Positions 1 to 8,626 of a stretch of DNA of 64,000 bases are shown piece after piece. Source of the DNA: DATGMS01 sp035303945 (GTDB lineage Bacteria > Bacteroidota > Bacteroidia > Cytophagales > Cyclobacteriaceae); NCBI GenBank assembly GCA_035303945.1, contig DATGQZ010000065.1:1-64000 (forward strand), in the 5' to 3' direction. The translations under genes and the position numbers were made by a program. Position 1 is the first letter of the stretch. Each line of letters starts with the position of its first letter. The notes below the pieces were generated by a model, which worked only from the letters and a program-made list of their open reading frames with translations, did not search any database and had not been told where the DNA came from.

Positions 1-290
1 GCGGATGCAAACTCCCACAAAATGATAACATATATCGCCCTCGTCCAGCTGAGCTCTTTATCGGTGATCTCCCTGATCCGGAAAACATAGCCGAAATCTC
101 TGAGGAAGACAAACAAGAGCGCTAGCAGCACAGAGGACAAAGAAGCATCAAAGACATCTTTAAGTGATTGGTAATTAACGGAAGGGTCACTATAGAACAT
201 GTAAAAAACAATCCCTAAGCCGATTAAAACGGGGACCCATACCTTATTGGGATTCAGTGTCTTGAATATCTCTTTGTTGTCTAAACTCAT
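1..290 (-). CDS. UPF0104 / lysylphosphatidylglycerol synthase TM-region family protein (C-terminus cut off)
   Basis: The minus strand is open from an ATG at 288-290 to the window edge, giving about 96 residues starting MSLDNKEIF. Two hydrophobic segments are visible (about residues 18-30 and 46-58), followed by a tryptophan-containing segment ending WEFASA. That ending resembles the conserved core of the YbhN/AglD family of polytopic membrane proteins, in which WEFxSAxTPS is typical. The start codon overlaps the scpA stop as ATGA, so the two genes are probably translationally coupled. The role is unknown; family members include lipid-modifying flippase-synthases. Family assignment is moderately sure because most of the protein lies outside the window. 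Confidence 0.6.
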   Translation of the reverse strand, partial: MSLDNKEIFKTLNPNKVWVPVLIGLGIVFYMFYSDPSVNYQSLKDVFDASLSSVLLALLFVFLRDFGYVFRIREITDKELSWTRAIYVIILWEFAS

Positions 291-1042
291 ATACGTTCAA
301 CCGACAGATTTTCTCGGCTCTCTACCCAGAAGTTGTTGAAGCCATCGCCAATGGTGATGGTGATCAGGGACAGCTGCAAGAGTTCAAGTATAGCTAGGAA
401 GGTGTAGATAACAAAAATCTTTTCTGCCTTAAAAGTAATAAAGTCAGTAAATGGTATTCTTTGCCTATCTCGGAGCTGATCCAAGACCAAGCCTTTTTGT
501 TGTTCGATGGTATAGGGATATTGTATGACGGTATGTTTGGTTTCGTCAGCGCGAGAGGCAAATTTCGCCATCACTTTAGTAAACACGTTCAAGAGCTTGA
601 AGAGGTCGAGATCTTGGATTTCCGCCTCCACCTGGTCAATAGAATTCAGGCTTTTTAACTCAGACAAAATGTTTCCCCTTTCGAGCTTTGCCATCCGCTC
701 TTCCTCCAGTTCTGCCAGCGTGCTTACAATGGATTTATATTTTCTGTACTCCAGAAGATGCTGAACCAATTCTTCCCGCGGATCTATCTCCTGCCCATTC
801 TCATCCAGTTCAGGTTTGGGAATCAGCATGCGCGATTTGATTTTCATTAAAGTAGCAGCAAAAAGTATAAATTCGCTGGCTACTTCAATCTCCATTCTTT
901 CTAACTGATCCAAATAATCGAGGAAATCATTGGTTATTTTGGATATGGGAATGTCATAAATATCCAATTCATCCCGCTCTATGAAAAATAGCATCAGGTC
1001 GAAAGGTCCTTCAAAAAGAGGCAATTTGATCTCGAATCCCAC
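287..1042 (-). CDS. scpA: Segregation and condensation protein A
   Basis: A 251-residue kleisin subunit of the SMC-ScpA-ScpB condensin, which acts in the cytoplasm in chromosome compaction and segregation. The N-terminus carries the ScpA signature FEGPFDLMLFFIERDELDIY followed by ISKITNDFLDYL, and then FILFAATLMKIKSRMLIP, which is typical of the helical N-terminal domain. The C-terminal winged-helix part is present and the length is normal. The start is GTG (complement of 1040-1042), chosen because the conserved motif begins almost at once. It is followed by a membrane-protein gene with a 4-bp overlap. No scpB or smc is visible here. Confidence 0.95.
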   Translation of the reverse strand: MGFEIKLPLFEGPFDLMLFFIERDELDIYDIPISKITNDFLDYLDQLERMEIEVASEFILFAATLMKIKSRMLIPKPELDENGQEIDPREELVQHLLEYRKYKSIVSTLAELEEERMAKLERGNILSELKSLNSIDQVEAEIQDLDLFKLLNVFTKVMAKFASRADETKHTVIQYPYTIEQQKGLVLDQLRDRQRIPFTDFITFKAEKIFVIYTFLAILELLQLSLITITIGDGFNNFWVESRENLSVERI

Positions 1043-1206
1043 CAGTTAGAATAAAATTTATGTTAATTTTACATCCCAAATAGGAATCCAAAGATATTAC
1101 ATAAGTAGGGAATTTAATATTAATAGCGGAATTCATTGTCGTACATCCTGAAAGGAAGCTAATGACCTATAGGGATGTCGGTCGCTTGGTGTTGGTCGGA
1201 ATTAGG

Positions 1207-1222
1207 CATGATAAATGTTATG
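1207..1222. promoter_or_regulatory. Imperfect FNR-type palindrome upstream of dxs
   Basis: CATGA-TAAATG-TTATG differs at one base from the palindrome upstream of ccoI (32454-32469) and has the same 6-bp spacer. It lies 60 bp before the dxs start codon; a degenerate -7 box TAGCTTTA is at 1261-1268. Regulation of dxs by a Crp/Fnr protein is only an inference, and chance similarity is possible. Confidence 0.3.
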
Positions 1223-1281
1223 TTGAAATAGCGTTTATCTGCTTCATTGACAGTGATTTTTAGCTTTACAGAATAACAAAG

Positions 1282-3207
1282 ATGTTAATAGAACCTGGAA
1301 AACTTCTAGCTCAAATAAATACCCCCGACGATTTAAAAAAATTTGGCAAAGACCAACTGGTGCAGATTAGTGAAGAGTTGAGGCAGTTCATTGTGGATGA
1401 TGTATCTGTTTACGGAGGCCACTTCGGTGCGGGTTTGGGTGTCGTTGAGCTAACGGTGGCATTGCACTATGTGTTGAATACCCCCTACGATCAGCTGGTT
1501 TGGGACGTGGGCCATCAGGCCTACGGGCACAAGATCTTGACCGGAAGAAGGGAAGTTTTCCATACCAACCGGATTTATAAAGGACTATCTGGCTTTCCAA
1601 AAAGAAAGGAAAGCGAATATGATGCCTTTGGCGTAGGGCATTCCAGTACATCAATTTCTGCCGCCCTAGGTATGGCAGCAGCCTCCAAATATAAAGGGGA
1701 TCATAAAAGGCAACATGTGGCGGTGATAGGTGACGGAGCGCTTACTGGTGGGATGGCTTTTGAGGCTATGAACCATGCGGGCGTTTCTGATACAAACATG
1801 CTGATCATTCTTAATGACAACTGCATGTCGATCGATCCCAATGTGGGTGCTTTGAAGCAATATCTCACCGACATAACTACATCCCAAACCTATAATAAAG
1901 TGAAGGACGAGGTTTGGAACCTCCTTGGGAAGATTAGTAAGTTTGGCTTTAGTGCTCAGGAAATCGCCTCTAAGGTGGAAGGTGCCTTAAAATCAACCCT
2001 TTTAAAGCAAAGCAATCTCTTCGAGTCCCTAAACCTAAGGTATTTTGGTCCGGTGGACGGCCACGATGTGAATCATTTGGTAGAGGTGCTTTCAGATCTA
2101 AAACACATTCCCGGACCTAAGATTCTACATTGCATTACTGTAAAAGGAAAAGGCTATCCCCTAGCAGAAAAGGATCAAACCAAATGGCATGCTCCCGGCA
2201 AATTTGACAAGATCACCGGAGAAATTGCCAAGAAGGTGTATGACACTCCCCAAGCTCCCAAGTACCAAGATGTATTCGGGCACACTTTGGTAGAGTTGGC
2301 CGAGAAAGATGAAAGAATTATGGGGATTACGCCTGCGATGCCGTCTGGCTCCTCATTGAACATTATGATGAAGGCAATGCCAGATCGAGCTTTTGATGTG
2401 GGAATTGCTGAACAACATGCAGTGACTTTTTCTGCGGGCTTAGCCACTCAGGGATTGAAGCCCTTCTGCAATATCTATAGCTCATTCATGCAAAGAGCCT
2501 ATGACCAGGTCATTCATGATGTTTGCCTGCAGGACTTACCCGTGGTATTCTGCTTAGATAGAGCAGGCTTTGCCGGTGCGGATGGGCCTACGCACCATGG
2601 TGCTTATGACTTGGCGTATTTTCGTTGCATCCCCAACTTGGTAGTCAGTGCGCCCATGGATGAGGAAGAACTTAGGAACCTAATGTATACAGCGTCCAAA
2701 CATGAAGGTCCTTTCTCCATCAGATATCCAAGAGGACAAGGGGTCATGCCCGATTGGCGAAGACCTATGCGGGAAATCCCCTTAGGTCAGGGGCGCATTA
2801 TCAGGGAAGGTGAAGAGGTAGCCATTCTAACTATTGGGCATATCGGTAATTACGCGGTTGAAGCTACGAATGCCTTGGCTAAAGAAGGCCTAAACCCTGC
2901 TCATTATGATATGCGTTTTGTCAAACCCTTGGATGAGACAATGCTCCATGAGGTGTTTACAAAATTCAAAAAAGTGGTAACAGTGGAAGATGGCTGCTTA
3001 ATGGGAGGCTTTGGAAGTGCGGTGCTGGAGTGGATGGTTGACAATGGCTACAGCAGTCAGGTAAAAAGATTAGGCATACCGGATCGTGTGGTGGAACATG
3101 GAGAGCAAATTCAATTACACGCTGAATGTAGCTTTGACCCTCAAGGTATAATGAATACAGTAAGAGAGCTGAGCAGCGTGCATGCTACCAAAAGTACCTT
3201 GGTCTAA
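1282..3207 (+). CDS. dxs: 1-deoxy-D-xylulose-5-phosphate synthase
   Basis: The first enzyme of the MEP isoprenoid pathway: thiamine-diphosphate-dependent condensation of pyruvate with glyceraldehyde 3-phosphate. At 641 residues it has the usual length. The N-terminal half has DVGHQAYGHKILTGR (about residues 75-89) and the ThDP/Mg motif GDGALTGG (about 150-157) with the following NDN. The pyrimidine-binding domain has GIAEQHAVTFSAGLA (about 373) with its catalytic Glu, and the C-terminal transketolase domain is complete. It is monocistronic, divergent from scpA, and ends at a strong hairpin. ispF of the same pathway lies at 12.8 kb. The enzyme needs ThDP, and a TPP-riboswitch-controlled receptor gene lies next door, though on the opposite strand. 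Confidence 0.97.
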   Translation: MLIEPGKLLAQINTPDDLKKFGKDQLVQISEELRQFIVDDVSVYGGHFGAGLGVVELTVALHYVLNTPYDQLVWDVGHQAYGHKILTGRREVFHTNRIYKGLSGFPKRKESEYDAFGVGHSSTSISAALGMAAASKYKGDHKRQHVAVIGDGALTGGMAFEAMNHAGVSDTNMLIILNDNCMSIDPNVGALKQYLTDITTSQTYNKVKDEVWNLLGKISKFGFSAQEIASKVEGALKSTLLKQSNLFESLNLRYFGPVDGHDVNHLVEVLSDLKHIPGPKILHCITVKGKGYPLAEKDQTKWHAPGKFDKITGEIAKKVYDTPQAPKYQDVFGHTLVELAEKDERIMGITPAMPSGSSLNIMMKAMPDRAFDVGIAEQHAVTFSAGLATQGLKPFCNIYSSFMQRAYDQVIHDVCLQDLPVVFCLDRAGFAGADGPTHHGAYDLAYFRCIPNLVVSAPMDEEELRNLMYTASKHEGPFSIRYPRGQGVMPDWRRPMREIPLGQGRIIREGEEVAILTIGHIGNYAVEATNALAKEGLNPAHYDMRFVKPLDETMLHEVFTKFKKVVTVEDGCLMGGFGSAVLEWMVDNGYSSQVKRLGIPDRVVEHGEQIQLHAECSFDPQGIMNTVRELSSVHATKSTLV

Positions 3208-3227
3208 CCGAAAATTGAAAAAACATA

Positions 3228-3263
3228 ATAAAGCCTTTCTAGTACGTGCTAGAAAGGCTTTAT
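3228..3263. terminator. Bidirectional intrinsic terminator between dxs and the TonB receptor
   Basis: Perfect 15-bp inverted repeat (ATAAAGCCTTTCTAG at 3228-3242 pairs with 3249-3263) with a 6-nt loop, between two convergent genes and 3 bp before the receptor gene's stop codon. On the minus strand it runs into a T-rich tract. Confidence 0.85.
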
Positions 3264-3266
3264 CAT

Positions 3267-5657
3267 TTAAAAACGAATATTCACACCAGCCATAAAATTG
3301 GTTCCAGCCATAGGATAATAATAATTTTCCGTGACCAACTCCCTGCCTCCAGGCACCTCCCCAGGCAAATAATAGCTGAACGTATATCCATTGGGTTCAT
3401 AGAGGTGGTTAAAGATGTTGTTCACTAAAAAGGAAAACTCCATTTCCCTCACCAATTTCGGCTGTATAGCATACTTCAACCTTAGATCATTTACGAAATA
3501 GGCGTCAAGCTGACGATCAGCTCTTTGGGAATTATCCAGATATTGTTTATCAACATATTTAGATAGCCAACTGATCTCAAAATTTTTAACCGGCTTAAAA
3601 TCGATATGCGCAGCGGCTACTATGCTGGGAGAGAAAGCAATATCCGTGTCCGAGTAAGTGACCACTTGCTGAGGCGCACCCTCTCCACTGTAGTCATCTA
3701 TATATTCTGTAAACGCGTCAATCTTATTTCTGCTAAAGGCCAAATTGCCGCCTGCAGCCCAAGAAGGAGTAAATTGATATGCGCCCTGTAGCTCAATTCC
3801 CGCTCTATACGAGTTTGCCACATTTTCGCGGATATAAGCGCCCACATTATTGATTTGCCCGGTAAGAATCAATTGATCCCTATAATCCATGTAGTACAGG
3901 TTGGCGCTATATTCGAAGTTGGTACCTCGCGCGCGCAGGCCGGCTTCAATGTTGCTGAGCTTTTCGGGACGGGGAAGCTCCGTTATAGGGTTGTCCGTAA
4001 AATCATCCCTAACCGGTTCCCGGTTGGCAACTGCATAAGACGCATACCAGGTGTGTCCACCTCGTTCATAGCTAATACCCAGTTTGGGGTTGAAGAAGTT
4101 ATAATTTTGGTTGCCAGTGATGGTTCTTAAGTCACTGTTGATGCCTTCGAATCGGTAGTTAATCAGCCTATATTGCAGGTCTCCAAAGAGATACAACCCT
4201 TCAGCCACCTCATGCGTAGCCTTTAAGTAAAGGTTACTGTCATCTTTTGTGGCGGTATTTTCATAGTATCTATGTCTGATATCCGTATTGGCGGCAATTC
4301 TTGACCAGATGATTTCTCCAAAATGATTGCCATCGTATCGGTTGGCACCACCGCCGAAGATGATATCCCAAACCCCATCATCTGAAATATAGTTAAAAGA
4401 AAAAACCCCTCCGTAGAAATCATTGTCCAGCCATCTGCGTCGTATAATATCTGTACTTTCAAATACCTGTCCGCCTATTTCTATAGGAGCGAGGTTGTAA
4501 TTTTCCAACTCATCATCTTCCCGATATTGTTCGTAATATCCCCGGCCAGCTGTATAATGCAGGGCAGCATTGACCTTCCAACTGTTTCCTAAGGACCCTG
4601 TATAGATAAACTGATAGTGATCTTGTTTGTAATTGTCTGTCTCGTTTTCGTAAGTGTAAGAGTTGTAGGTTCGATTGGTGGCTAACAAGGATTCTGGAAC
4701 ACCATTCCAAGATTGATAGGTTTGTTCTTTTCCGGAAAACACATTCAGCTTAAAGACGTGGTTGTCTCCGTAGTACCCTCCGGAAACAAAATACGACTGA
4801 AGATCTGAGAATGCCCGGTCCATATAGCCATCGGAGGCAATACGTGATAACCGTGCATCAACAGCCCATCGGTTGTTGAGCAGACCGGATCCAACCCTTA
4901 CAGTATGCTTTCTGGAATTGAAAGATCCAAAAGAATTTTCTGTCTCGGCATAAGCTTCATCTTTCCTCGTGTCAGTTTGAATATTGATACTTGCACCAAA
5001 AGTCGCTGCCCCATTGGTGGAGGTTCCGACACCTCTTTGGATTTGAAGATTGTCAACTGAAGAAGCAAAATCAGGCATATTGACCCAAAATACCCCATGC
5101 GATTCAGCGTCGTTTATTGGAATGCCGTTTACGGTGACGTTGATCCTGGTTTGGTCTGTTCCACGGATACGCATTCCTGTATAACCAATACCTGACCCGG
5201 CATCCGAATGGGTAATGACCGAGGGGGTATAGTTAAGCAGGAAAGGCAAATCCTGTCCCAGGTTATTTTTGCTGAGCTGCTCCTTGTCTAGGGATTGAAA
5301 GGTAGTTGGTGTTGTCTCCCTCGCACGTGTAGCGGACACAATAAACTCCTCGGTGAGAATGGACAATGGCTTTAACCGAATATCTAGGTTTTGTGCTGGT
5401 GCTTGAACTTCTAGCGTACTGCTGCTAAAACCTAAGTAGGAGACCCGTAGAATATGCTTATTAGCGGATACGTTTTGTATGGTGAAATGCCCGGTTTCAT
5501 CGACTACGGTACCTACCCGGGTGCCGACAAGAACCACATTAGCCCCATACAGGGGTTCGCCTGTATCAGCATCTCTGACTGAGCCGGAAATTTGGCTTTG
5601 GGCAAAGGTATAGAGCCCTACCAGCATGATTGCCAGTGTAAGTAAAATCTTTTTCAT
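3267..5657 (-). CDS. TonB-dependent outer-membrane receptor, probably for thiamine or a derivative
   Basis: 796 residues. A signal peptide (MKKILLTLAIMLVGLYTFAQ) is followed by a carboxypeptidase-regulatory-like beta-sandwich (about 22-100). A plug domain follows (about 115-235, with GMRIRGTDQTRINVTVNGIP and a later GVGTSTNGAATFGA), then a 22-strand-type barrel ending in an aromatic-rich strand and terminal F. The family imports ligands using energy from TonB-ExbBD. Ligand assignment rests on context: the leader contains a complete TPP riboswitch with its own promoter. TPP-regulated TonB receptors are known in Bacteroidota as thiamine receptors. Domain content alone does not tell the substrate. 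Confidence 0.85.
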   Translation of the reverse strand: MKKILLTLAIMLVGLYTFAQSQISGSVRDADTGEPLYGANVVLVGTRVGTVVDETGHFTIQNVSANKHILRVSYLGFSSSTLEVQAPAQNLDIRLKPLSILTEEFIVSATRARETTPTTFQSLDKEQLSKNNLGQDLPFLLNYTPSVITHSDAGSGIGYTGMRIRGTDQTRINVTVNGIPINDAESHGVFWVNMPDFASSVDNLQIQRGVGTSTNGAATFGASINIQTDTRKDEAYAETENSFGSFNSRKHTVRVGSGLLNNRWAVDARLSRIASDGYMDRAFSDLQSYFVSGGYYGDNHVFKLNVFSGKEQTYQSWNGVPESLLATNRTYNSYTYENETDNYKQDHYQFIYTGSLGNSWKVNAALHYTAGRGYYEQYREDDELENYNLAPIEIGGQVFESTDIIRRRWLDNDFYGGVFSFNYISDDGVWDIIFGGGANRYDGNHFGEIIWSRIAANTDIRHRYYENTATKDDSNLYLKATHEVAEGLYLFGDLQYRLINYRFEGINSDLRTITGNQNYNFFNPKLGISYERGGHTWYASYAVANREPVRDDFTDNPITELPRPEKLSNIEAGLRARGTNFEYSANLYYMDYRDQLILTGQINNVGAYIRENVANSYRAGIELQGAYQFTPSWAAGGNLAFSRNKIDAFTEYIDDYSGEGAPQQVVTYSDTDIAFSPSIVAAAHIDFKPVKNFEISWLSKYVDKQYLDNSQRADRQLDAYFVNDLRLKYAIQPKLVREMEFSFLVNNIFNHLYEPNGYTFSYYLPGEVPGGRELVTENYYYPMAGTNFMAGVNIRF

Positions 5658-5829
5658 GCTATTTTTGCATTATTGGTTAAACATTAAGAAACCAAGGGGC
5701 GATTCCTTATTTGTTGTTTACCCTTTTCCCTCCTGCATTTACGTTCCGTCCAAGATAAAGCTAAAGAGCAGGCCGTTCTTTACAGCCCAGTGTCAACTGG
5801 TTTGCGGATGTAAAATGTCCAGTGTGGGT

Positions 5830-5912
5830 TTTCATCTCCCTTCGCCGGCACTACCCGGAGCAGGTTCAATGGGTATGATCTCAGCCCGTTATATTCAGGC
5901 ACCCCTAATGAT
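5830..5912 (-). promoter_or_regulatory. TPP riboswitch (THI element)
   Basis: Read on the minus strand, the segment has the conserved THI-box order: GGGGTGC, then CTGAGAT followed by ACCC, then GAACCTG, then the 3' part with CCGG and GCGAAGGGA. P1 can pair 5908-5911 with 5832-5835. It sits about 170 nt upstream of the TonB receptor start, within its mRNA leader. The aptamer binds thiamine pyrophosphate and normally shuts down expression. I could not identify the expression platform with confidence; no clear intrinsic terminator lies before the start codon, so control of translation is possible. Confidence 0.93.
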
Positions 5913-5919
5913 CTTTGGA

Positions 5920-5951
5920 CAAAGATAAGCTTTTAGAAAACGGAAAGCAAA
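5920..5951 (-). promoter_or_regulatory. Bacteroidota-type promoter of the riboswitch-receptor transcript
   Basis: On the minus strand, TTTG (5948-5951) is followed by a 20-nt spacer and then TATCTTTG (5920-5927), an exact match to the -33/-7 consensus of the Bacteroidota major sigma factor. The predicted start lies a few bases before the aptamer. The receptor therefore has its own transcript, separate from the upstream pnuC-kinase pair. Confidence 0.8.
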
Positions 5952-6026
5952 CGGGCTTCATGCAGGCGTCCAAGGTCTTGTGAGGTAGCCTACAGCAATG
6001 GTTCTAAACCGAGATCAAATAACGAA

Positions 6027-6560
6027 CTACGCAGTACCTAAGAAAGTCATAAGAATCTGCGTTGCTTGATCCAGTCGCTGATGGGGACTGCCGGATATCA
6101 GGTGATAAGGCGCATCCTTATCTTTTAGTATGTTAGTATAGATATCAAAAAAATACTGCCGCATTTCCGGTTGCGGATGTTCTCGTAAGGGATCTTTTTG
6201 CCAAGGGATATCAATAGCTGTTAAAAAATATAAATCGTATTTTCTTTGTTCAATCTGTTGAACGATCCAAGGATGCGTTTTCCCAAATTTGTGATTGCTC
6301 CATACTTGAATGACATGCAGGTCGGTGTCGCAAAATAAAACCTTTTGGGCTTCGTTGGCCCTTTTTTCCTCAAGTGCAATCTGTCCCTGAGCTATTTTTA
6401 GAAGATCATCATAGTCGTAAGGCTTAGCTAATCGTTCCAGATACTCCCGCGCAAATTCTTCTACCCATGGCTCATTAAATCGTTCAGCAAGCCCTTTGGC
6501 AAGGGTGCTCTTTCCCGTTGATTCAGGTCCTATTATGACTACTTTTTTAATGGGAGGCAT
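6027..6560 (-). CDS. NadR/Ttd14-like P-loop ATPase, probable vitamin (nicotinamide riboside or thiamine) kinase
   Basis: 177 residues. The Walker A motif GPESTGKST sits at about residues 12-20, followed by EEFAREYLE as in the ribosylnicotinamide-kinase domain of NadR, and a Walker B-like FCDTDLHV (about 97). The separate NMN adenylyltransferase domain of full NadR is absent. It overlaps the end of pnuC by 14 bp, so transporter and kinase are probably made together. The pair would import and phosphorylate a vitamin. PnuC-NadR pairs usually handle nicotinamide riboside, but in Bacteroidota PnuT-type transporters beside TPP-regulated receptors handle thiamine. The substrate is not decided by sequence. 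Confidence 0.75.
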   Translation of the reverse strand: MPPIKKVVIIGPESTGKSTLAKGLAERFNEPWVEEFAREYLERLAKPYDYDDLLKIAQGQIALEEKRANEAQKVLFCDTDLHVIQVWSNHKFGKTHPWIVQQIEQRKYDLYFLTAIDIPWQKDPLREHPQPEMRQYFFDIYTNILKDKDAPYHLISGSPHQRLDQATQILMTFLGTA

Positions 6561-7158
6561 GGTTTTTTGCCGATTTGATCCAAGCTAACAAACCCAATAC
6601 CGCTAGTACGGTGAAGAATAAAAATTGGAAGGATGTTAAAATTAGCCCTTTATAAAAGTATAAGGGCACAGATACCAAATCAGTAATGATCCAAGCTATC
6701 CAGTTTTCAACTTTCTTCTTCGCCATCAAAAACATCCCCACAAAGGCAGAGGCAGTGGTAAAAGAATCTATATAGGGCACATCGCTGTCTGTAAAGTGAA
6801 CGAGTACTGTCGCAAGGACCGAATAGGATATCGCAAATAATAGGAGCGAACCTCCAATTCCTTTCTTGTCGAGCCAAGTGACCGGCAAACTGCTTCCTTC
6901 CTCCGTAGGCTGGGACCAAACATACCAACCGTAAATGGACATCGAAAAGTAGTAGGCGTTGATACCCATATCGGCATAAAGCCCTACCTGAAGGCATATC
7001 CATACATAGATCAAAGTGCTGATAATCCCCGTGGGATAAACCAGAATATTTTCCTTCATGGAGTAGTAGACACTGGCCACGCCGAAAAATACAGCGAAGG
7101 CTTCTAACCAGCTCATTTGGTTTATTCCTTCGACAAAACCTTCGATAATCCAATCCAT
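6547..7158 (-). CDS. pnuC: PnuC/PnuT-family vitamin transporter
   Basis: A 203-residue polytopic inner-membrane protein with about seven hydrophobic segments. The family signature region INAYYFSMSIYGWYVW is followed by a loop, more membrane helices and a lysine-rich C-terminus. PnuC proteins passively transport nicotinamide riboside; PnuT relatives carry thiamine. The gene overlaps the downstream kinase gene by 14 bp and lies between an acyl-CoA dehydrogenase gene and the TPP riboswitch. It is upstream of the riboswitch, so this aptamer cannot control it directly. A 4-bp GC hairpin (CCCC/GGGG, 7160-7173) ends 1 nt before the start codon and may restrict translation. Confidence 0.85.
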   Translation of the reverse strand: MDWIIEGFVEGINQMSWLEAFAVFFGVASVYYSMKENILVYPTGIISTLIYVWICLQVGLYADMGINAYYFSMSIYGWYVWSQPTEEGSSLPVTWLDKKGIGGSLLLFAISYSVLATVLVHFTDSDVPYIDSFTTASAFVGMFLMAKKKVENWIAWIITDLVSVPLYFYKGLILTSFQFLFFTVLAVLGLLAWIKSAKNHASH

Positions 7159-7221
7159 GCCCCGAAGTTGGGGAAAAATTATGGAATGCGGTGCGTTTTA
7201 CCTAAATTCTCTCCTCAGGCT

Positions 7222-8583
7222 TTACACAAAAGCACTATGACCGGTGATCGCCCTTCCGACAATAAGAGAGTTAATTTCTTTCGTTCCTTCGTAAGAATAA
7301 ATGGCTTCAGCATCTGCTACAAAGCGTGCGATATCGTACTCCAATAATATACCATTTCCTCCGAAGAGCTCCCGGGCGTGGTCTACAATCGAGCGCATCC
7401 TGAGCGTGCAAAAAACTTTTGCCAAAGAGGCATGCTCATCTAACAGCTCATCATGGTCCTGCATTTGGGATAGTCTGAATACCATGGTTTGCATGGCAGT
7501 AAGATCTCCTAACATGGTAACCAGTAGATCTTGCACTAGCTGAAAGCTTGCAATAGGCCTTCCAAATTGTGTGCGTTCGTTAGTGTAACGCAAGGCAGCC
7601 TCATACGCCCCTCTGGCGCAACCAACGGCCTGCCAGGCAACCCCAGCACGGGTCATCCGAAGTACCTTGGAGGTATCCTTGAAAGAATTGGCCTCCTGTA
7701 GGCGATCACTTTCCGGAACCTTACAATCCTTTAAAGTAATCAAAGCATTCTGCACAGTCCTCAGTGCCATTTTGTTTTGCATCTTTTCGGCATGAAATCC
7801 GGGGTTTCCTTTTCTGACAATAAAACCCTTTACTTGGTTGTCATCCAGATCTCTTGCCCAGATGATAGTAATGTCGGAAAAGGTAGCGTTTCCAATCCAC
7901 TTTTTTTGTCCATTGATAATCCACCCGTCCGCCTCTCTTTTACAAGTGGTGGTGAGTCCTCCTGCCGCTCCCGAGCCAACTTCGGGTTCGGTGAGTCCAA
8001 ATGCACCTATCACTTTCATTTGCTGCATTTTGGGCAACCACTCCTGCTTTTGTTCTTCTGATCCGCATACGTAGATAGCTCCCATAGCTAAGCCACTTTG
8101 TACGCCGAAAAATGTTGACATAGAAGTGTCCACGCGCGCCATTTCCATTGCTAGAAAGCCTTCCAACAAAGCAGATTTACCTGGGCAACCATAGCCTTGG
8201 TAGGTTAACCCAGCAATGTTTAGCTCAGCCATTTTCGGGATAATATGATGAGGAAATTCCGCCCTGTTCCAATAATCGTTGGCAATCGGCTTAATTTCCC
8301 GGTTCATAAATTCCCGTACTTTCAGCTGAATCTCCCGTTCTTCGGGATCAAGCGTGGAGCCTAAGCCATAGAAGTCTCCATCGACATCGGGTAAGGACTT
8401 CTTTTGGCCACGCCCACCCTTCATCATCTTCATCATTTTCGAGAGATCATCCTCGCTCATCTTTGAGACAATTCCAATCATTTCGTTGAGGTCTACTTTT
8501 CGGGAAAGCTGATCTACCTTCTCAAAATCGATGTTTTTTAGCAGCGATTTGACGGTAGCAAGAGATTTGAAGATGCCTGCCAT
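7222..8583 (-). CDS. Acyl-CoA dehydrogenase (glutaryl-CoA dehydrogenase-like)
   Basis: 453 residues from the ATG at 8581-8583 (MAGIFKSL). A longer frame exists only through a TTG that overlaps the upstream gene, so the ATG is preferred. About 60 N-terminal residues, rich in charged residues and methionines, precede the FAD-dependent core. The core has the substrate-flavin segment AFGLTEPEVGSGA, then the central beta domain, then the helical C-terminus with ERTQFGRPIASFQ and SYEGTKEINSLIVGRAITG. The Glu in YEGT is the likely catalytic base, at the position used by glutaryl-CoA and medium-chain enzymes. The YEGT...GRAITG ending is most like glutaryl-CoA dehydrogenase. The exact substrate is inference. 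Confidence 0.88.
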   Translation of the reverse strand: MAGIFKSLATVKSLLKNIDFEKVDQLSRKVDLNEMIGIVSKMSEDDLSKMMKMMKGGRGQKKSLPDVDGDFYGLGSTLDPEEREIQLKVREFMNREIKPIANDYWNRAEFPHHIIPKMAELNIAGLTYQGYGCPGKSALLEGFLAMEMARVDTSMSTFFGVQSGLAMGAIYVCGSEEQKQEWLPKMQQMKVIGAFGLTEPEVGSGAAGGLTTTCKREADGWIINGQKKWIGNATFSDITIIWARDLDDNQVKGFIVRKGNPGFHAEKMQNKMALRTVQNALITLKDCKVPESDRLQEANSFKDTSKVLRMTRAGVAWQAVGCARGAYEAALRYTNERTQFGRPIASFQLVQDLLVTMLGDLTAMQTMVFRLSQMQDHDELLDEHASLAKVFCTLRMRSIVDHARELFGGNGILLEYDIARFVADAEAIYSYEGTKEINSLIVGRAITGHSAFV

Positions 8584-8626
8584 AATGAAGATAATTTGTG
8601 GGTGGACGAAGCGTATTCTGCTTGTA

